A stretch of 64,000 nt of DNA, from assembly GCA_963573305.1 (NCBI GenBank), contig OY754332.1, forward strand, positions 49,141,559 through 49,205,558, written 5' to 3'. Below are positions 1 through 10,734 of the stretch, piece by piece. A program made the translations under genes and the position numbers. The stretch comes from Pyrrhosoma nymphula (lineage: Eukaryota > Arthropoda > Insecta > Odonata > Coenagrionidae). The notes beneath the pieces were generated by a model that was given only the letters and a program-made list of their open reading frames with translations, did no database searches and had not been told where the DNA came from. Each line of letters starts with the position of its first letter. Position 1 is the stretch's first letter.

Positions 1-1085
1 AAATATAATTAAAGATAATGGCTGCATCCCTTTTTAAGGAAACTCGTCAAATGAAATAATATTCCGCAGGGTACTCACCGGCTGTGAGTGAATCGCAACT
101 ATGCAGTGCTAAGGTAGTAGAAAGAACTAAAATCATTATTAACAACTGGGATGGCTTCAATAAGCTGTGTTTATCAGCTTAAATTTCCATTTTCCACGGA
201 AAATGGTACTAAGCTGACTCATAAGTACTTACAATGAAGTCTATAAAGAGTTTATATATTTGATACTAATCCTATCTGTATTGTTTGGGACACATTTAAA
301 CAAGAATTATACAATTTTCGAAGGATTTATGGCATAGTGTCAAGGTTAGTGTATTCGTATCTTTTTTTCAGACAAAATAAGTCATTTACAGAAAGCACAA
401 TAAAAGAAAAACGACGATGATACATTAGCACTGCGCTCTTTTGCGGCAGTGAGTGTTAAAACTCTTTAAGCGGCACAGCTGGAGAGTTTATTCATGCAGT
501 ACGAAGGTGAAGACGGAGCCTTGATGTCTTATTTCCACCAGAGTTAAGCGTATGATAGTTTTTAACTCGAATATATTGATAAAGTTTCGCAAGGTTAGCG
601 AGGAGACTTTTCTTTAGCTAGGATCAGGATTTGACTCGTCGTTAAAAATGTATTTATTAACTCTTGGCACAAATTGCTCCTGAGCTATGTCCATCTAGAT
701 AGAGCATTGCAAAATTACATGAAAACAGCAATTTTTGCTATGAGTCTTAAAAAAAAGGTTCATGTTACTCAAAAAATTATATTTTAAACCCAAATTTTTG
801 AGGGAATTTATTTTTTCACCATAAATTTTATTACCAATGCGCATTTATATCATTTTTCACAAAACCGACACTGATTTTCGCACCATTAATCCACATTTCC
901 TTCTGCGGTGGGCAAAGCTGTCGTGAGAGCTCCTTCAATGAATTTCCAAAGAACGTTTTCAAAAAAAAAAACTGCGAACGCGGTGAGGGACCGTGTTATT
1001 TTTTTTGCCATCGCTCGATACAGCGCACTCGAGGCCACGAATTTAGAGAAATTTTAATTAAAGTGGCATCCAGAGCGGCCGGCGA
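1..1085. other. AT-rich non-coding DNA
   Basis: I see no supported gene. The stretch is AT-rich with A and T runs and no long open frame. It ends at the G-rich block that begins near 1090. Confidence 0.6.
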
Positions 1086-1089
1086 TTCA

Positions 1090-1556
1090 TCGGGATCTCC
1101 TTGGGAGAGGGAAAACCTCTCTGGACCGAGGGCGGGGGGGGGAGCCGGAGGGGAAAGGGGGTTGGTCCGAGCGTGGGAATGAGCGGGGAGCGGGGGGGGG
1201 GGGGTAGGTCGGTGGGAAAGGAGCGGCTGAATGATTTAGTGCGGAGGATGAAACGGGCATTGAGTGGACGGAGTGGCTCCGTTTGTTTGGGGGTTGAGGG
1301 GGGTGGGGGGACAAGTGGAGGGAGAAGGGTGGGGCCGTGGGGGGTGGGTGGGAGGAAAAGGAGGGGTTTGGGAGACGAGTGCGGGTGGAGTTGGAGCAGC
1401 GACCCACGGTGAGGAGGAGAAGAACAGCCACTCTGCCCAGGACTGGAGGTTGGAGATGGATGAGAGGTGGGAAGGGTCGGTGGGGTGAATGGGGGGGTTA
1501 GGGGAGAAGGAAGGGGGTGGGTAGGTGTGTTAGGAAGAGGCAAACAGTGGATCGGA
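1090..1556 (+). repeat. G-rich, strand-asymmetric low-complexity block
   Basis: The plus strand is dominated by G and A with many runs of four to ten G and almost no C runs. Open frames on both strands here (glycine/arginine-rich on plus, proline/serine-rich on minus) follow from that composition and I do not call them genes. Several closely spaced G runs could form G-quadruplexes on the plus strand (inference). Confidence 0.7.
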
Positions 1557-2238
1557 GTGGGTATATTGATTGGCCACCTTTTATTCCGAAATTGAGAACC
1601 TGAGGACTCATTTTAGTCGAATTGATGGGAGCTATATAGGGGGCGGGGACGCTTGAGAGGCTGAGAGTACCTCGACGATGACCCTGGGAAAGGTAAAAAA
1701 AAATAATGGCCGAAAGGAAATGGAGGAGTAAATATAGGTTGAGTGGGGTAGGGTCGTAATCGTCTTTTTACGCTCTGCGAGACACTTTAGAGATGAGGGG
1801 ATTCTTTTCTATAACGTCACGTCCGTGCACCTCCTTCGCACGGTAGCTGAAATCCACTGACCATCGGATGAGATGCCCGAAGCGAGTGCGTGCACTTATC
1901 GTGCCAAAGCAATTAAATTAGAAGTTATTATATCCCTTTGCACCTTTCCTTGTTTTTATACATTCAATCTTTAATTCACCAGTTCAATACAATTTCATTT
2001 GAACACATCCACCTTCTTCCAAGATGCCCTCTTTCCTAGCAATCCCTTATTTATTTTTCCCATCACTATGACAATCAACTCAACAAAAAACGATCAAAAC
2101 ACGATTATAACCAAACAATAAAAAAAACAAAATTTAATTCAATATTATACAAAGGAATAAATCTATACATAAAATTAATTATGGTTATCGATGAATTTAC
2201 CATTCATACACTTGACGGAATTAGCTCTGATGTAGTGA
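1557..2238. other. non-coding DNA upstream of a LINE
   Basis: No gene is supported. The sequence becomes AT-rich after about 1900 and runs up to the 5' truncation point of the LINE at 2239. Confidence 0.5.
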
Positions 2239-3069
2239 TCAGGTGTCCCGCAAGGAAGCGTGATCGGCCCTCTTTTGTTCATTATATACATAAATGATCT
2301 ATGCTCTCGAATTAGCAGTAAAATACGTTTATTTGCCGACGACGCTGTCATCTATCGTGAAATTAGTGATCACTCTGACTTTGAAACTCTATCATCGGAT
2401 TTAAACAACGTTTATGTGTGGAGCCGACAGTGGGGACTCGAACTTAATCTGAGCAAATGCACGGCGGTACATTTCTTGCGGAGGTCGTCCAACTACCCCC
2501 ATGTATATGCTGTGGATGGTGTTAACATAAAGGCGACAGATGAAGTGAAGTATCTAGGAGTTACGATAACTTCGGACCTATCGTGGGGAGCACATATAAG
2601 AAATATTTGTGGCAGAGCTCTGAAGAAGCTAGGATTCGTCAAGCGTATTGTGGGAAGATTTTCGGATGAAAAAGTAAAAGAGAGGTGCTATTTCGCACTC
2701 GTCCGGCCACACCTTGAATATGCAGCAAGCATATGGGATCCGGTGCAGAGAGACTTAGTCCGGGAACTTAAGAAAATACTAAGGAAAGCTGCGCGATTCG
2801 TCAAAAACTGCTACGGGCGTACAGACAGCGTTACACAGATTTTAAACAAATTAGGCTGGGAGCCGCTAGAGACTCGGAGGCTGCGCGCTAGGCTTAGATT
2901 GCTTGAACAATTGAGAATAGATATATTTCAGAGCGACACGGAGAACATTATATTAGAACCCCAGTATATTTCCAGGTCCGACAGAAACGATAAATTAAGA
3001 GAGATATTTTGCCGAACGAATAGGTATGGGAATTCGTTTCTCCCCCGAACAATAAGGGACTATAATTAA
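2239..3069 (+). pseudogene. LINE reverse transcriptase, C-terminal part
   Basis: About 276 codons are open. The frame begins with SGVPQGSVIGPLLF, the conserved B region of non-LTR reverse transcriptases, followed by FADD, the catalytic C motif with its two aspartates. Then come KYLGV and the C-terminal segment typical of CR1/L2/Jockey polymerases (VRPHLEYAASIWDP, RKAARFV, LGWEPLETRR). The N-terminal endonuclease and the first RT motifs are absent, so it cannot act alone. The frame is unbroken to its natural stop, suggesting a young insertion. There is no start codon because this is a truncated copy. Confidence 0.9.
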
Positions 3070-3186
3070 TGCTAGGCGTAATTTCATTAGAGCGTTTCCT
3101 TTTTTATATGTAAACGGCTGGTGTCCTAACACCCCCCGCCACACGCCTATTGAGGCGGCTTTCGGGGTAGTATGTAGATGTAGATG
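2239..3186 (+). mobile_element. 5'-truncated non-LTR retrotransposon (CR1/L2/Jockey-type LINE)
   Basis: The element starts inside the reverse-transcriptase domain, immediately after an in-frame stop at 2236-2238. It contains the end of the ORF, a short 3' UTR and a hexameric tail (TGTAGA repeated at about 3172-3186) instead of poly(A). The 3' UTR holds a small stem-loop (CGCCT, loop ATTG, AGGCG) just before the tail. The same terminus recurs in both orientations at 29.9, 37.4, 39.4, 55.2 and 62.7 kb. Truncation is as expected for target-primed reverse transcription. I found no convincing target-site duplication. The clade assignment is from protein look and tail type only. Confidence 0.85.
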
Positions 3187-3389
3187 TTTACATGCATCAC
3201 ACTCTAATTACCGATGAATTGCTCCGTCAATTACATCCTAAGCACGTTAACGGTAATGGTCAAGGTATAATTTTCCATCCTTAACCATTAACCTTTACCA
3301 GAATCTATGCATCACAGTTTGAGTTGAGGTAACGATATGGTTAGTGGAGCTGGAGCGAAAGTTTGCGGCCCCTGCGCAGAAACCCATTT

Positions 3390-3453
3390 TTGACCAGGGC
3401 GAGTTTATCACGACTTGCTGATTGACCAGGGCGAGTTTATTACGACTTGCTGA
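3390..3453 (+). repeat. two tandem copies of a 32-bp unit
   Basis: The unit beginning TTGACCAGGGCGAG and ending CTTGCTGA occurs twice head to tail (3390-3421 and 3422-3453) with one C/T difference. It is a recent tandem duplication of unknown role. Confidence 0.9.
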
Positions 3454-3909
3454 GCCTCCTTGAATTGTCGGTGAAAGAGAGAATAATACTTATTGAGTGC
3501 ACTGAGACGTTTACGTGCGTTCACTTCCAACTTCACTGCTATTTCTGCATTCAAAAAATACCTTTTACTTCCGTGACTCACTGATAAGCAAGGAGAAAGA
3601 GAACCCCGTGCTAATGGCTACCCATCCAAACCTCCCTCGCCATCGAGTTTCATAGAATAGATAAAGAGTCAACTTTTCTGGTGTAACCAATTTCAGCGCC
3701 ACGGTGATCTGTTTGAGTATCATTTAGGTTGTGCCTGTCAAGGAGTAATGAAATGAGGACCACAGTGTAGTGTGATGTACTTGAGAAATTAACCCTTGGT
3801 CTAAGTGATGTAAACCTGTAGTGCACTGTAGGGTATGTCTCCAGTTTGGCTTTTGCGATGGCTTATCAATAAATGAATAAGGAATGAGTAGTTATACCTC
3901 ATAGGCTGG
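3454..3909. other. non-coding DNA
   Basis: No gene or recognisable repeat seen between the 32-bp duplication and the 5S-derived SINE. Confidence 0.5.
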
Positions 3910-4127
3910 CTCTTATTATGAGGGCAACGGCCTGCCACGATGGAAACACCGATTCCCGATCAGTCACCGAAGTTAAGCATCGTTGGGCTCGGCTCGGGTT
4001 TGGAGGGGCGATCCTCCGATTCGTCCGAGTACTGTTGCCCCTGTCTGTGCGTGGGAGACAGTAAGTGCGAAATGAACGTAGCCGTCGAAGCACGATAAAA
4101 AAAATGCTAATATACTCTTGTTATGAG
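3910..4127 (+). mobile_element. 5S-rRNA-derived SINE (SINE3-type) with target-site duplication
   Basis: A 5S-like head of 119 nt (3922-4040) is followed by a roughly 65-nt extension starting with a hairpin (CTGTCT ... GAGACAG) and ending in an A-run (about 4096-4104). The whole is bracketed by a 13-bp direct repeat, CTCTTATTATGAG at 3910-3922 and CTCTTGTTATGAG at 4115-4127, one mismatch. Head, tail and duplication together are the structure of a SINE moved by LINE machinery, not of a 5S gene in its array. SINE3-type elements are known from fishes and some other animals. The family in this organism I cannot name. Confidence 0.85.
3922..4040 (+). ncRNA. 5S rRNA-like head of the SINE
   Basis: The stretch has 5S length and pairs its ends (GGGCAAC with GTTGCCC, helix I). 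It carries the box A region TCACCGAAGTTAAGCA at about 3963-3978, which is highly conserved in animal 5S genes. The 3' half, around the box C position, is clearly diverged from 5S (GGAGGGGCGATCC). Box A may still direct RNA polymerase III. Ribosomal function is unlikely because of the diverged 3' half and attached tail. Confidence 0.8.
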
Positions 4128-7100
4128 TTAAAATGATGCCATAGTGCATCAAAAGTTTACCCTTGCTGTAGGTGATGCCTGCCACTTAGATGTGAAATGA
4201 TGGGTAGCGTGATTCCCTTTATTACGATATCACAATTTTCATTTTCACAAATATACACGATAATTAATGTTGTTGGTAACTTGGGTTGAGAACACTTGAT
4301 TCCTACATTCCGCCGATCTGGGGCCCCATTCGATTATGCCATAAAGTTTGACTCTTTCTCCATGGGGAACGACTCCTCGCCATTATCTCCCCCCTCTCCC
4401 CCCCCCCCACCCGCCACTAGGGACCGGCATTGACCTTCTCTTACTGCTTTCCTCTTCCAGAGGCACCCTTCACTCTACTCGCTGCAGTTTTGCTCATTTA
4501 GAGGTCGTCACGCATTTGCTTTCGCCCAAGCCATATACAGATGGCGAGGTCTGAGCGTAAGGCGAGAAACGATAAGGGTGAAGGGGGTGAGAATTATTGA
4601 GTAGTGAAACCGAGGATGTTCCGAAGCAGGAGACGGAATTCACAACGGTAGGATATGATTAGGTATTGGATGCAGGAGGACAGTGAAGGCGAAGGGCACC
4701 CGGAGGTTTAGAGACATAGAGGTCGCAAAGATGCGGGGTCGCGGGGTGGGGCTGGAGGAGCATTCCCCGTTGAACGATGGGAGTAATTGAGCGTCAACGC
4801 ATAAAAGACTTCAATTTTAAGTGAAAGACATCGACGGCCGCGTAGCCAAGGCTCTGGTGACCGTGAACGAAGGAAGAGTTTCGCGATAAGTATGCGTGTG
4901 GCACTCAACGAGACTACCCATCTTCATGACTTCCCGCAGCTTCTCCCGCACGACGAATATTCACATTAACGGTGCCGTGACATTAAACATATTTATGGGG
5001 GCAGCGCTCAGCCAGATGACTAATTGCAACCAGAGGATATCGAAAATCGACGTCCCGAGCCCTGACCATCAGCCAATTTTTTATTCCAAACCATAGTGTT
5101 AAGTCTTAGCATCCACTGCCATCACTGTTATGGCATTAACGAATTTGGGTAAAATACATCAAAATTAACATCGTGACGTTTAAATAGCCTTCCCAATTGT
5201 AAATTCGTGGTATTCATTCCCGCAGATGAAAAATTGACTGTCTTCTTCCTTTCTACATGGGCTGAGGGAAACATGGACAATCATTCCATTACCTGAGTCG
5301 CTATTGCTTTGAATTACTACACCAATGCCAAAAAAAGAAAATATTCCGCACATTGGCGTTATTGATACACACAAAATTATTTTTTACTGCCAAAAGCTGA
5401 TCCCTTAAACCTACTAAATACAAACTAACTTAGAGATAAATTTGAGGATAACACATAAGATTAAGGTTGATCGAGACTGCTTCGTACAAGGTCTTTGAGA
5501 GCAAAACTGGTATAATTTTAATTACGATAAGTAGGGGCAATAACCGTATAATGAAAGTTTTCGTATCAATCGAGATTTTCTAATCATGAGATTGGAAGAA
5601 TTGAGAATGGTCCTATGAGAGGCAACATACCATGAAATCTCCACACGAGAAGTTCCTCCGACGAAGTGCCGACTTCTTGTTTCCCAATATTCTCTTCGAC
5701 TTCACGTTAAATGCAATTACCTCAGGAAATAACCGCATTAGAGACGTCACGCACGATCAGAGCACGGGCGCCTCCGGCTCGGCGTCTCGGAAGAGGGTAT
5801 GACATTTCCTCCCCCGGTGTCCACCAGGGAATTGAACTGCCCGCCGGGAAGGGTGATCATGGTGATGCGTCGAGGAAGACTTTACGGCGAGGAGACAGTT
5901 TTGCGGAGTCGAGAGGAAGGGAAGGCGATTTATATTCAACCGGTACTTCCCATTCCGAGGGAACAACACACGGCTGCGATCAAAACTGTCAGCAGGGACG
6001 ATAAACGAGAAATTCTTGTCATAGACGCCCTAATCTCCTGAATCCCAAAAGATAGAGATCACCTTGATGTTTCGATCGGTCGGAAAACTATATATACGCC
6101 TAGAAATCCATCATTACGCGCTACAAGAAAGCACCTGCATAGTCACGGCTCGAATTTGCTTGCACTGGATGTACAGTCGCCGCATAAAGTCTGGCGACAT
6201 CGGCAACATAATCCCCTTAATTCACTAGCCCCTAAGACGAGGTTCCGATTCACGACTACTCTGGCCACTTTCGCACCTCCCTCCCACCCCTCTCCTCTCT
6301 ATCTCCCCTCCCCACCCCTCACTTTTGAATCAGTGGAGCCACACAAAATCGTAGTTTCGCTTATTCGGTGCTTTTGTAGATATTTATGTGGCGACTGAAC
6401 ATTCTCGTAATAATGTGTTTATGCACTCAGGCGCTCACGCAGCAAAGATTGGGTCAAGTTTTATAAATGGCTAATTGAATTACCGCAGCAAAATGTAGAC
6501 ATGTAATGAGAAATAAAACTCTCCAATATATTAGGTGCACTACATTTTTTATAGACATTTAAATAAAAAGGCTCATTACTTACGATTAGGTATCGCTCAA
6601 TTGAGCTTTGTAGGTAGTAAAAACTTTATCAACCTTGACTCTTTACGTAATGAGTTCACCGTATCTCACCTTTAAACATCAAATATCAAACTGACTAAAA
6701 TAGATTGCGCTCATCACTTACACATCCAAATTTACGAGTCGAGTTTAGAATTCCTCGCTTGACTTTTTTAAATCGGCCAGTGCGAAATCGATAGAGGCAT
6801 GAGCATGTAAAAATCGTAATTGCTTTCATTTCACTGTGAATATGAATACCTTCATTAGGTAATTCTTTAGCTATTGCTATACGACGAGAAATGCTATAAA
6901 AATGGAAGTACATCGCTAATATTTACGGGTGTGATGATGAAAATAAACATGTGTGAGTCAACTTTCGGATTTCAATGCGGCAAGCAATTTTGCCGAGAGG
7001 TCGATACAAGCCAAAACGCGAGGGAAATCTCGTAAGCCGATGCGCGATAAGGGAAGTTGAGAAGCCGATAGTGTCGTGGTAACCACTATTCTCAAGGGAA

Positions 7101-7545
7101 TTACGCGCGGTGAGGGTTACCCCGCAACGTTGGATATCATCATCAGAGCGGACGCAATACTTTTCCAAAAAAAAATTCTACTCGTATAATATCCAGACCT
7201 GTCTTAAAGAAGATAACCAACCAGTCTTCGACCAGATGGCAGGTTGGATGCGAGTGAAATCTTCGCTCGCCGAGTACGACGCTGAAGAGCGAGTGAACGC
7301 CACGAACCAGTTGCATTCCCAGTATGATTTTACGAAAATGCAGAAAGGAAACACGATCTCAAGTACTTTCACCGAGATGTATTAATGCAAACACCCCTAG
7401 CTCCCTTGCTCTCATTCGCTCACCTTTAGCAATAATAATTATTAATTTAACGCACACAGGTACAACCTACAGACATTTTAATATACCCTAATCCCAAATA
7501 ACAATTCATGCGATCACGAACACCCATATCCTAAAGCCACCCAAA
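4128..7545. other. mostly unannotatable DNA
   Basis: A moderately GC-rich patch at 5750-6030 has overlapping open frames on both strands, none resembling a protein I know. A C-rich patch lies at 4370-4430 and 6260-6330. I see no promoter, RNA gene or transposon signature that I can support. Confidence 0.45.
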
Positions 7546-7605
7546 CAGGACTCTAACCCGCAACCTCCAGATTAGCTAACGGGGACTTACCCCGTCGCCA
7601 CCGAG
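7545..7605 (-). mobile_element. tRNA-derived SINE head
   Basis: Read on the minus strand there is a box A-like TGGCGACGGGGT (7600-7589) and, 42 nt on, a box B-like GGTTAGAGTCC (7558-7548). This is tRNA-like promoter spacing. It fits no clean tRNA cloverleaf and the flanks are unique, so a decayed SINE is more likely than a tRNA gene. The 3' end is not defined. Confidence 0.5.
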
Positions 7606-7615
7606 ACCGACATTC

Positions 7616-9120
7616 CTTTGCTCAAGTGACTTTGATGTCGCTGGTTGCGGTAGGAGTCACACCCGCGCGTTAAGATCTATCAATTACTCTTAACGATTGG
7701 ATTGAATATAATACTCCAAACAATTTTAGATTTTTGAGGCAATATTTAGTCTGTTTGAAAGTTCCCTGATAGAAGAATCCTCATTATGGAGAGGGGGGTT
7801 ATTATGGAATACGGCCGATCTGCTGTTAGGGTGAAAAACGTTTTTACATACTTTTCCTAAAAGGTAATTATCATTTACCCTTTCTCAAATGACATCCTTG
7901 AGTTTCCTATTGACTCTTTAGTATAATGAAAGAAACACCTTTTGTTGAAACAAAAATAATTTAGTGGGCAACTAAAAAATTACCTATCATTTTCAATATA
8001 GTGAAAACTTCAGAATTATACATTCCTTTCTCAGAAAAATGTTTTCAGCATTTATTCTCTGAAATATTTCAGCCCCTATCAATCTTTCCCGCTATTAAGA
8101 GAAAAGTAATTCTTCTCCACCATTTCAGAAGTTTATATAATAATTTCATTTTTTTAAACAATATTATTCTAAGAAAAAAAATACATAATTATTATAAATA
8201 TATTATATTACAATTATAATAAAATTAATATAATAATATATAATAATATATTAAGCTTTCAAAACCTGAAAACAGTATGCATGATCCTCATATTAAGACG
8301 GTAATCTTTGTCAGCTTCCATATGAAAATGTTCATTACCCGAAACAAAATATTATGAATCGGAAATACAAGCAGCCGAAGCTACCTTCGGAGTGAGGACC
8401 TGGCTAAGAGTTTGCGATTATTTAACTTATTTTTTTGCCACGGGGATCTCACTTGTCTACACATTTTTTTAAAAAGCAAAAGATAACTAGTATTTCTACT
8501 CGAATTTATCTGTCTGGGCATTTAAACCTTTAAATTCAGGTGTTCATCTTTCTTTCCTACAATCATCGACAGTTTGAACGCAATATCGAGGGCACTTAGA
8601 GCCGTCAATTTTTTAAAATTCGCTTTTGTGTAGATCTTAGAAAAAAAGAGGAAATTATGAAATCAAGCCACGGAAACCACAATGGGAAGCGGCCTAGCTT
8701 CATTTCATGTCCTCGAGAAAAACTCGTACCACCGTATCTTGGTCCTTTTAGACGCAGAATTAGTAAGCATCCAATCAACACAGAAAAAGAGTGCATTATA
8801 GAACTAGATAAGATAGCAATGGAAAGACCTGAGGCCAGTGCAAATAGACATATCAGATGTGGGGTTCGGGCACGCTTGCAATCTGAGCCTCCCCTCCCCT
8901 TCAGTTCTCCCACCCTCCCCCCGCGCAACACCCCCGTGACTCCCGCGACGAAGGCCAAGAGCCAGGAGGCGACAAAGAGCGGATTGAAGCTCAGGAAGAC
9001 TCGGTCCCATAATGGCGTCAACAAGCGCTCACAAACTCAATAACACCGAAAACCATAACGCTACCACAGTTTTCATGCCGTTCTGAAGGCATCAAAAACA
9101 AATAACGTCCCAATCACCGT
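7616..9120. other. AT-rich DNA with ambiguous overlapping open frames at its end
   Basis: The core at 8130-8260 is nearly pure AT. At 8605-9043 frames of 128 codons (plus) and 139 codons (minus) overlap. Neither looks like a known protein and there is no decisive splice signal, so I leave this stretch uncalled. Confidence 0.45.
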
Positions 9121-9305
9121 CGACGAATATTGGCAACTGATCGCATTTTCCCGTCGTCGCAGGGAAAAACGCCTCGGTTTGCAACGCCGTTATTGGATTC
9201 CCTTGGCGCGTAGCCGCGGGGCAATTACCGGCTCGCTCGCTCGGGAAGTGCACGGAAGAGGCGCGGGGGGAGAGCGCGGGGATCGGCGCCCTGCCGTGAT
9301 CAAGC

Positions 9306-9453
9306 ATGCTCTCCTCCGCATCCTCCACTTCCTCCTCCTCTTCCTTGGAGCCGACTCTGTTACGTGACTTGGAATTAATCGTGCGCTGCCGAGAGGCAAT
9401 ATCTTCGGATCCGAAGACACCCACTCCTCGCGAGGACCCTACGCCGCAACCAG
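9306..9453 (+). CDS. possible first coding exon, unknown gene
   Basis: An ATG at 9306 has A at -3 and an in-frame TGA just upstream (9297-9299), so it is the first possible start. The frame encodes 49 residues (serine-rich start, then LEPTLLRDLELIVRCREA, then a threonine/proline-rich end). It stops at CAG|GTGAGA, a good splice donor with GT at 9454-9455, in phase 1. The surroundings at 9120-9460 are GC-rich with many CpGs, as at promoters. I do not recognise the protein and no downstream exon is evident. A frame on the opposite strand is also open, so this is tentative. Confidence 0.35.
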
Positions 9454-9459
9454 GTGAGA

Positions 9460-10000
9460 AATGCTCTCTACTCCACTTAACCCTTTCGAAGCTTCACGAA
9501 AGTGGTTGGTGAACTTGAAGTGGGTAAGTTAAGGCGACGTAAGTGATCGAGGAATAAGGAAAGGTGGGGACTGATTCATAAATCCAGGGCATTTTAAAGC
9601 TGGAGAAATAAATGCACTCTGTTATTCCGAAATCGCATTGAATTCGGATATAGCCGAAATGTATACATCTATTCACACGGTTCGATCGTTAGTGGTTACG
9701 ACGTGTAAACCTATTTCCTTCTTTGGCGGGCAGTTGTGGAAGTTCATTTCTTTGCATTTTTTCAATGATGACCCAATCATTAGAACAAAACAGTTCATGT
9801 TTCACATTTACAAAAATAGAAGAAACCTAAATTTTAAACAAATAAGTAGGTTTGAATAGATCATGGTATAGGTAAATTTAGTCAGTGGCAATATTTTCCA
9901 GTAAATTCATCGACTTAACTCTTGGGAAACTTCGAGGACAAGGCTTTTTGGATGGCATTACCATAAGTTTGACGAAATGGCGACGAAAAACAGATAAAAC
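9460..10000. other. non-coding DNA
   Basis: Follows the possible exon at 9306-9453 and precedes the tandem array. If the exon is real this is intron. No other feature seen. Confidence 0.4.
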
Positions 10001-10730
10001 GAAGATCCAACCTCCAGTTCAGTCCCCTGGAGACCATCACCATAACAAGGGCCCTCCAGTGTCCACTCATAAGCGTAAAGACGCTAGTATCGTAGGATAA
10101 GCGTGATATGATAACACTTTTATCACGTATGTCAGGCACCTTCGTATTTCATCGTCCGGAAGTTAAGTTCCGTCGAGGGTCTGGATTGCATGAGAAAATG
10201 GAAGATCCAACCTTCTTCTCAGTCCCGTGAAAACCATCTTCGCAACTAGGGCCCCCTATTCGTTAGTATCAAAACACTTATTTCGAGGGATAAGTGTGAG
10301 AGGGCATCAGCTTCCTCAAGCACAACATCCGTCGTATTTCTTCGGCCGGTAGAGAAGTTCGATATAGGGTGTGGATTGCATGGGAAAATGGAAGACCCAA
10401 CCTCCGTCTCAGTCCCTTGGAAATCATCATCGCAACTAGGGCCCCCTAATGGCCTATTCTTAAGTCTAAAAACTCTTTTATCGAAGGATAAGTGTGAGAG
10501 GGCATCAGCTTTCTCAACCACCTCATCCTTCGTATTTATTCGGCCGGTAGAGAAGTTCCGTATAGGGTGTGGATTGCATGGGAAAATGGAAGATCCAGCC
10601 TCCATCTCAGTCCCGTGGAAACCATCATCGCGACTAGGGCCCCCCAATAACCAATTTGTAAGCTTAAAAACGCTTATATCGAAGGATAAGTGAGAGAGGT
10701 TGTCAGCTTTCTCAAGAACAACGCCGAGTG
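10001..10730 (+). repeat. tandem array, about 190-200 bp unit, 3.7 copies
   Basis: Units start at 10001, 10201, 10391 and 10589, each with GAAGAYCCARCCTYC, giving spacings of 200, 190 and 198 bp. Shared blocks include CAACTAGGGCCCCC, AGGATAAGTGTGAGAGGGCATC, GGCCGGTAGAGAAGTTC and GGATTGCATGGGAAAATG. The last unit stops near 10727 where GC-rich unique sequence begins. The first unit is the most diverged. Frames are open on both strands across the 198-bp units (66 codons each), which yields repeated peptides; I treat these as by-products. Confidence 0.9.
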
Positions 10731-10734
10731 GACG

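Noticed and set aside
1058..1543. 161-codon minus-strand and 103-codon plus-strand open frames
   Set aside because: Both come from the G-rich block; proline/serine or glycine/arginine composition, no motif.
3922..4040. Functional 5S rRNA gene
   Set aside because: Box C region diverged, an added tail and target duplication show a SINE.
8605..9043. Hydrophobic 139-codon minus frame and 128-codon plus frame
   Set aside because: Mutually exclusive, no family resemblance, no splice signal to decide between them.
10001..10730. CRISPR-like array
   Set aside because: Units are ~198 bp in direct tandem without short repeats and unique spacers; the genome is eukaryotic.
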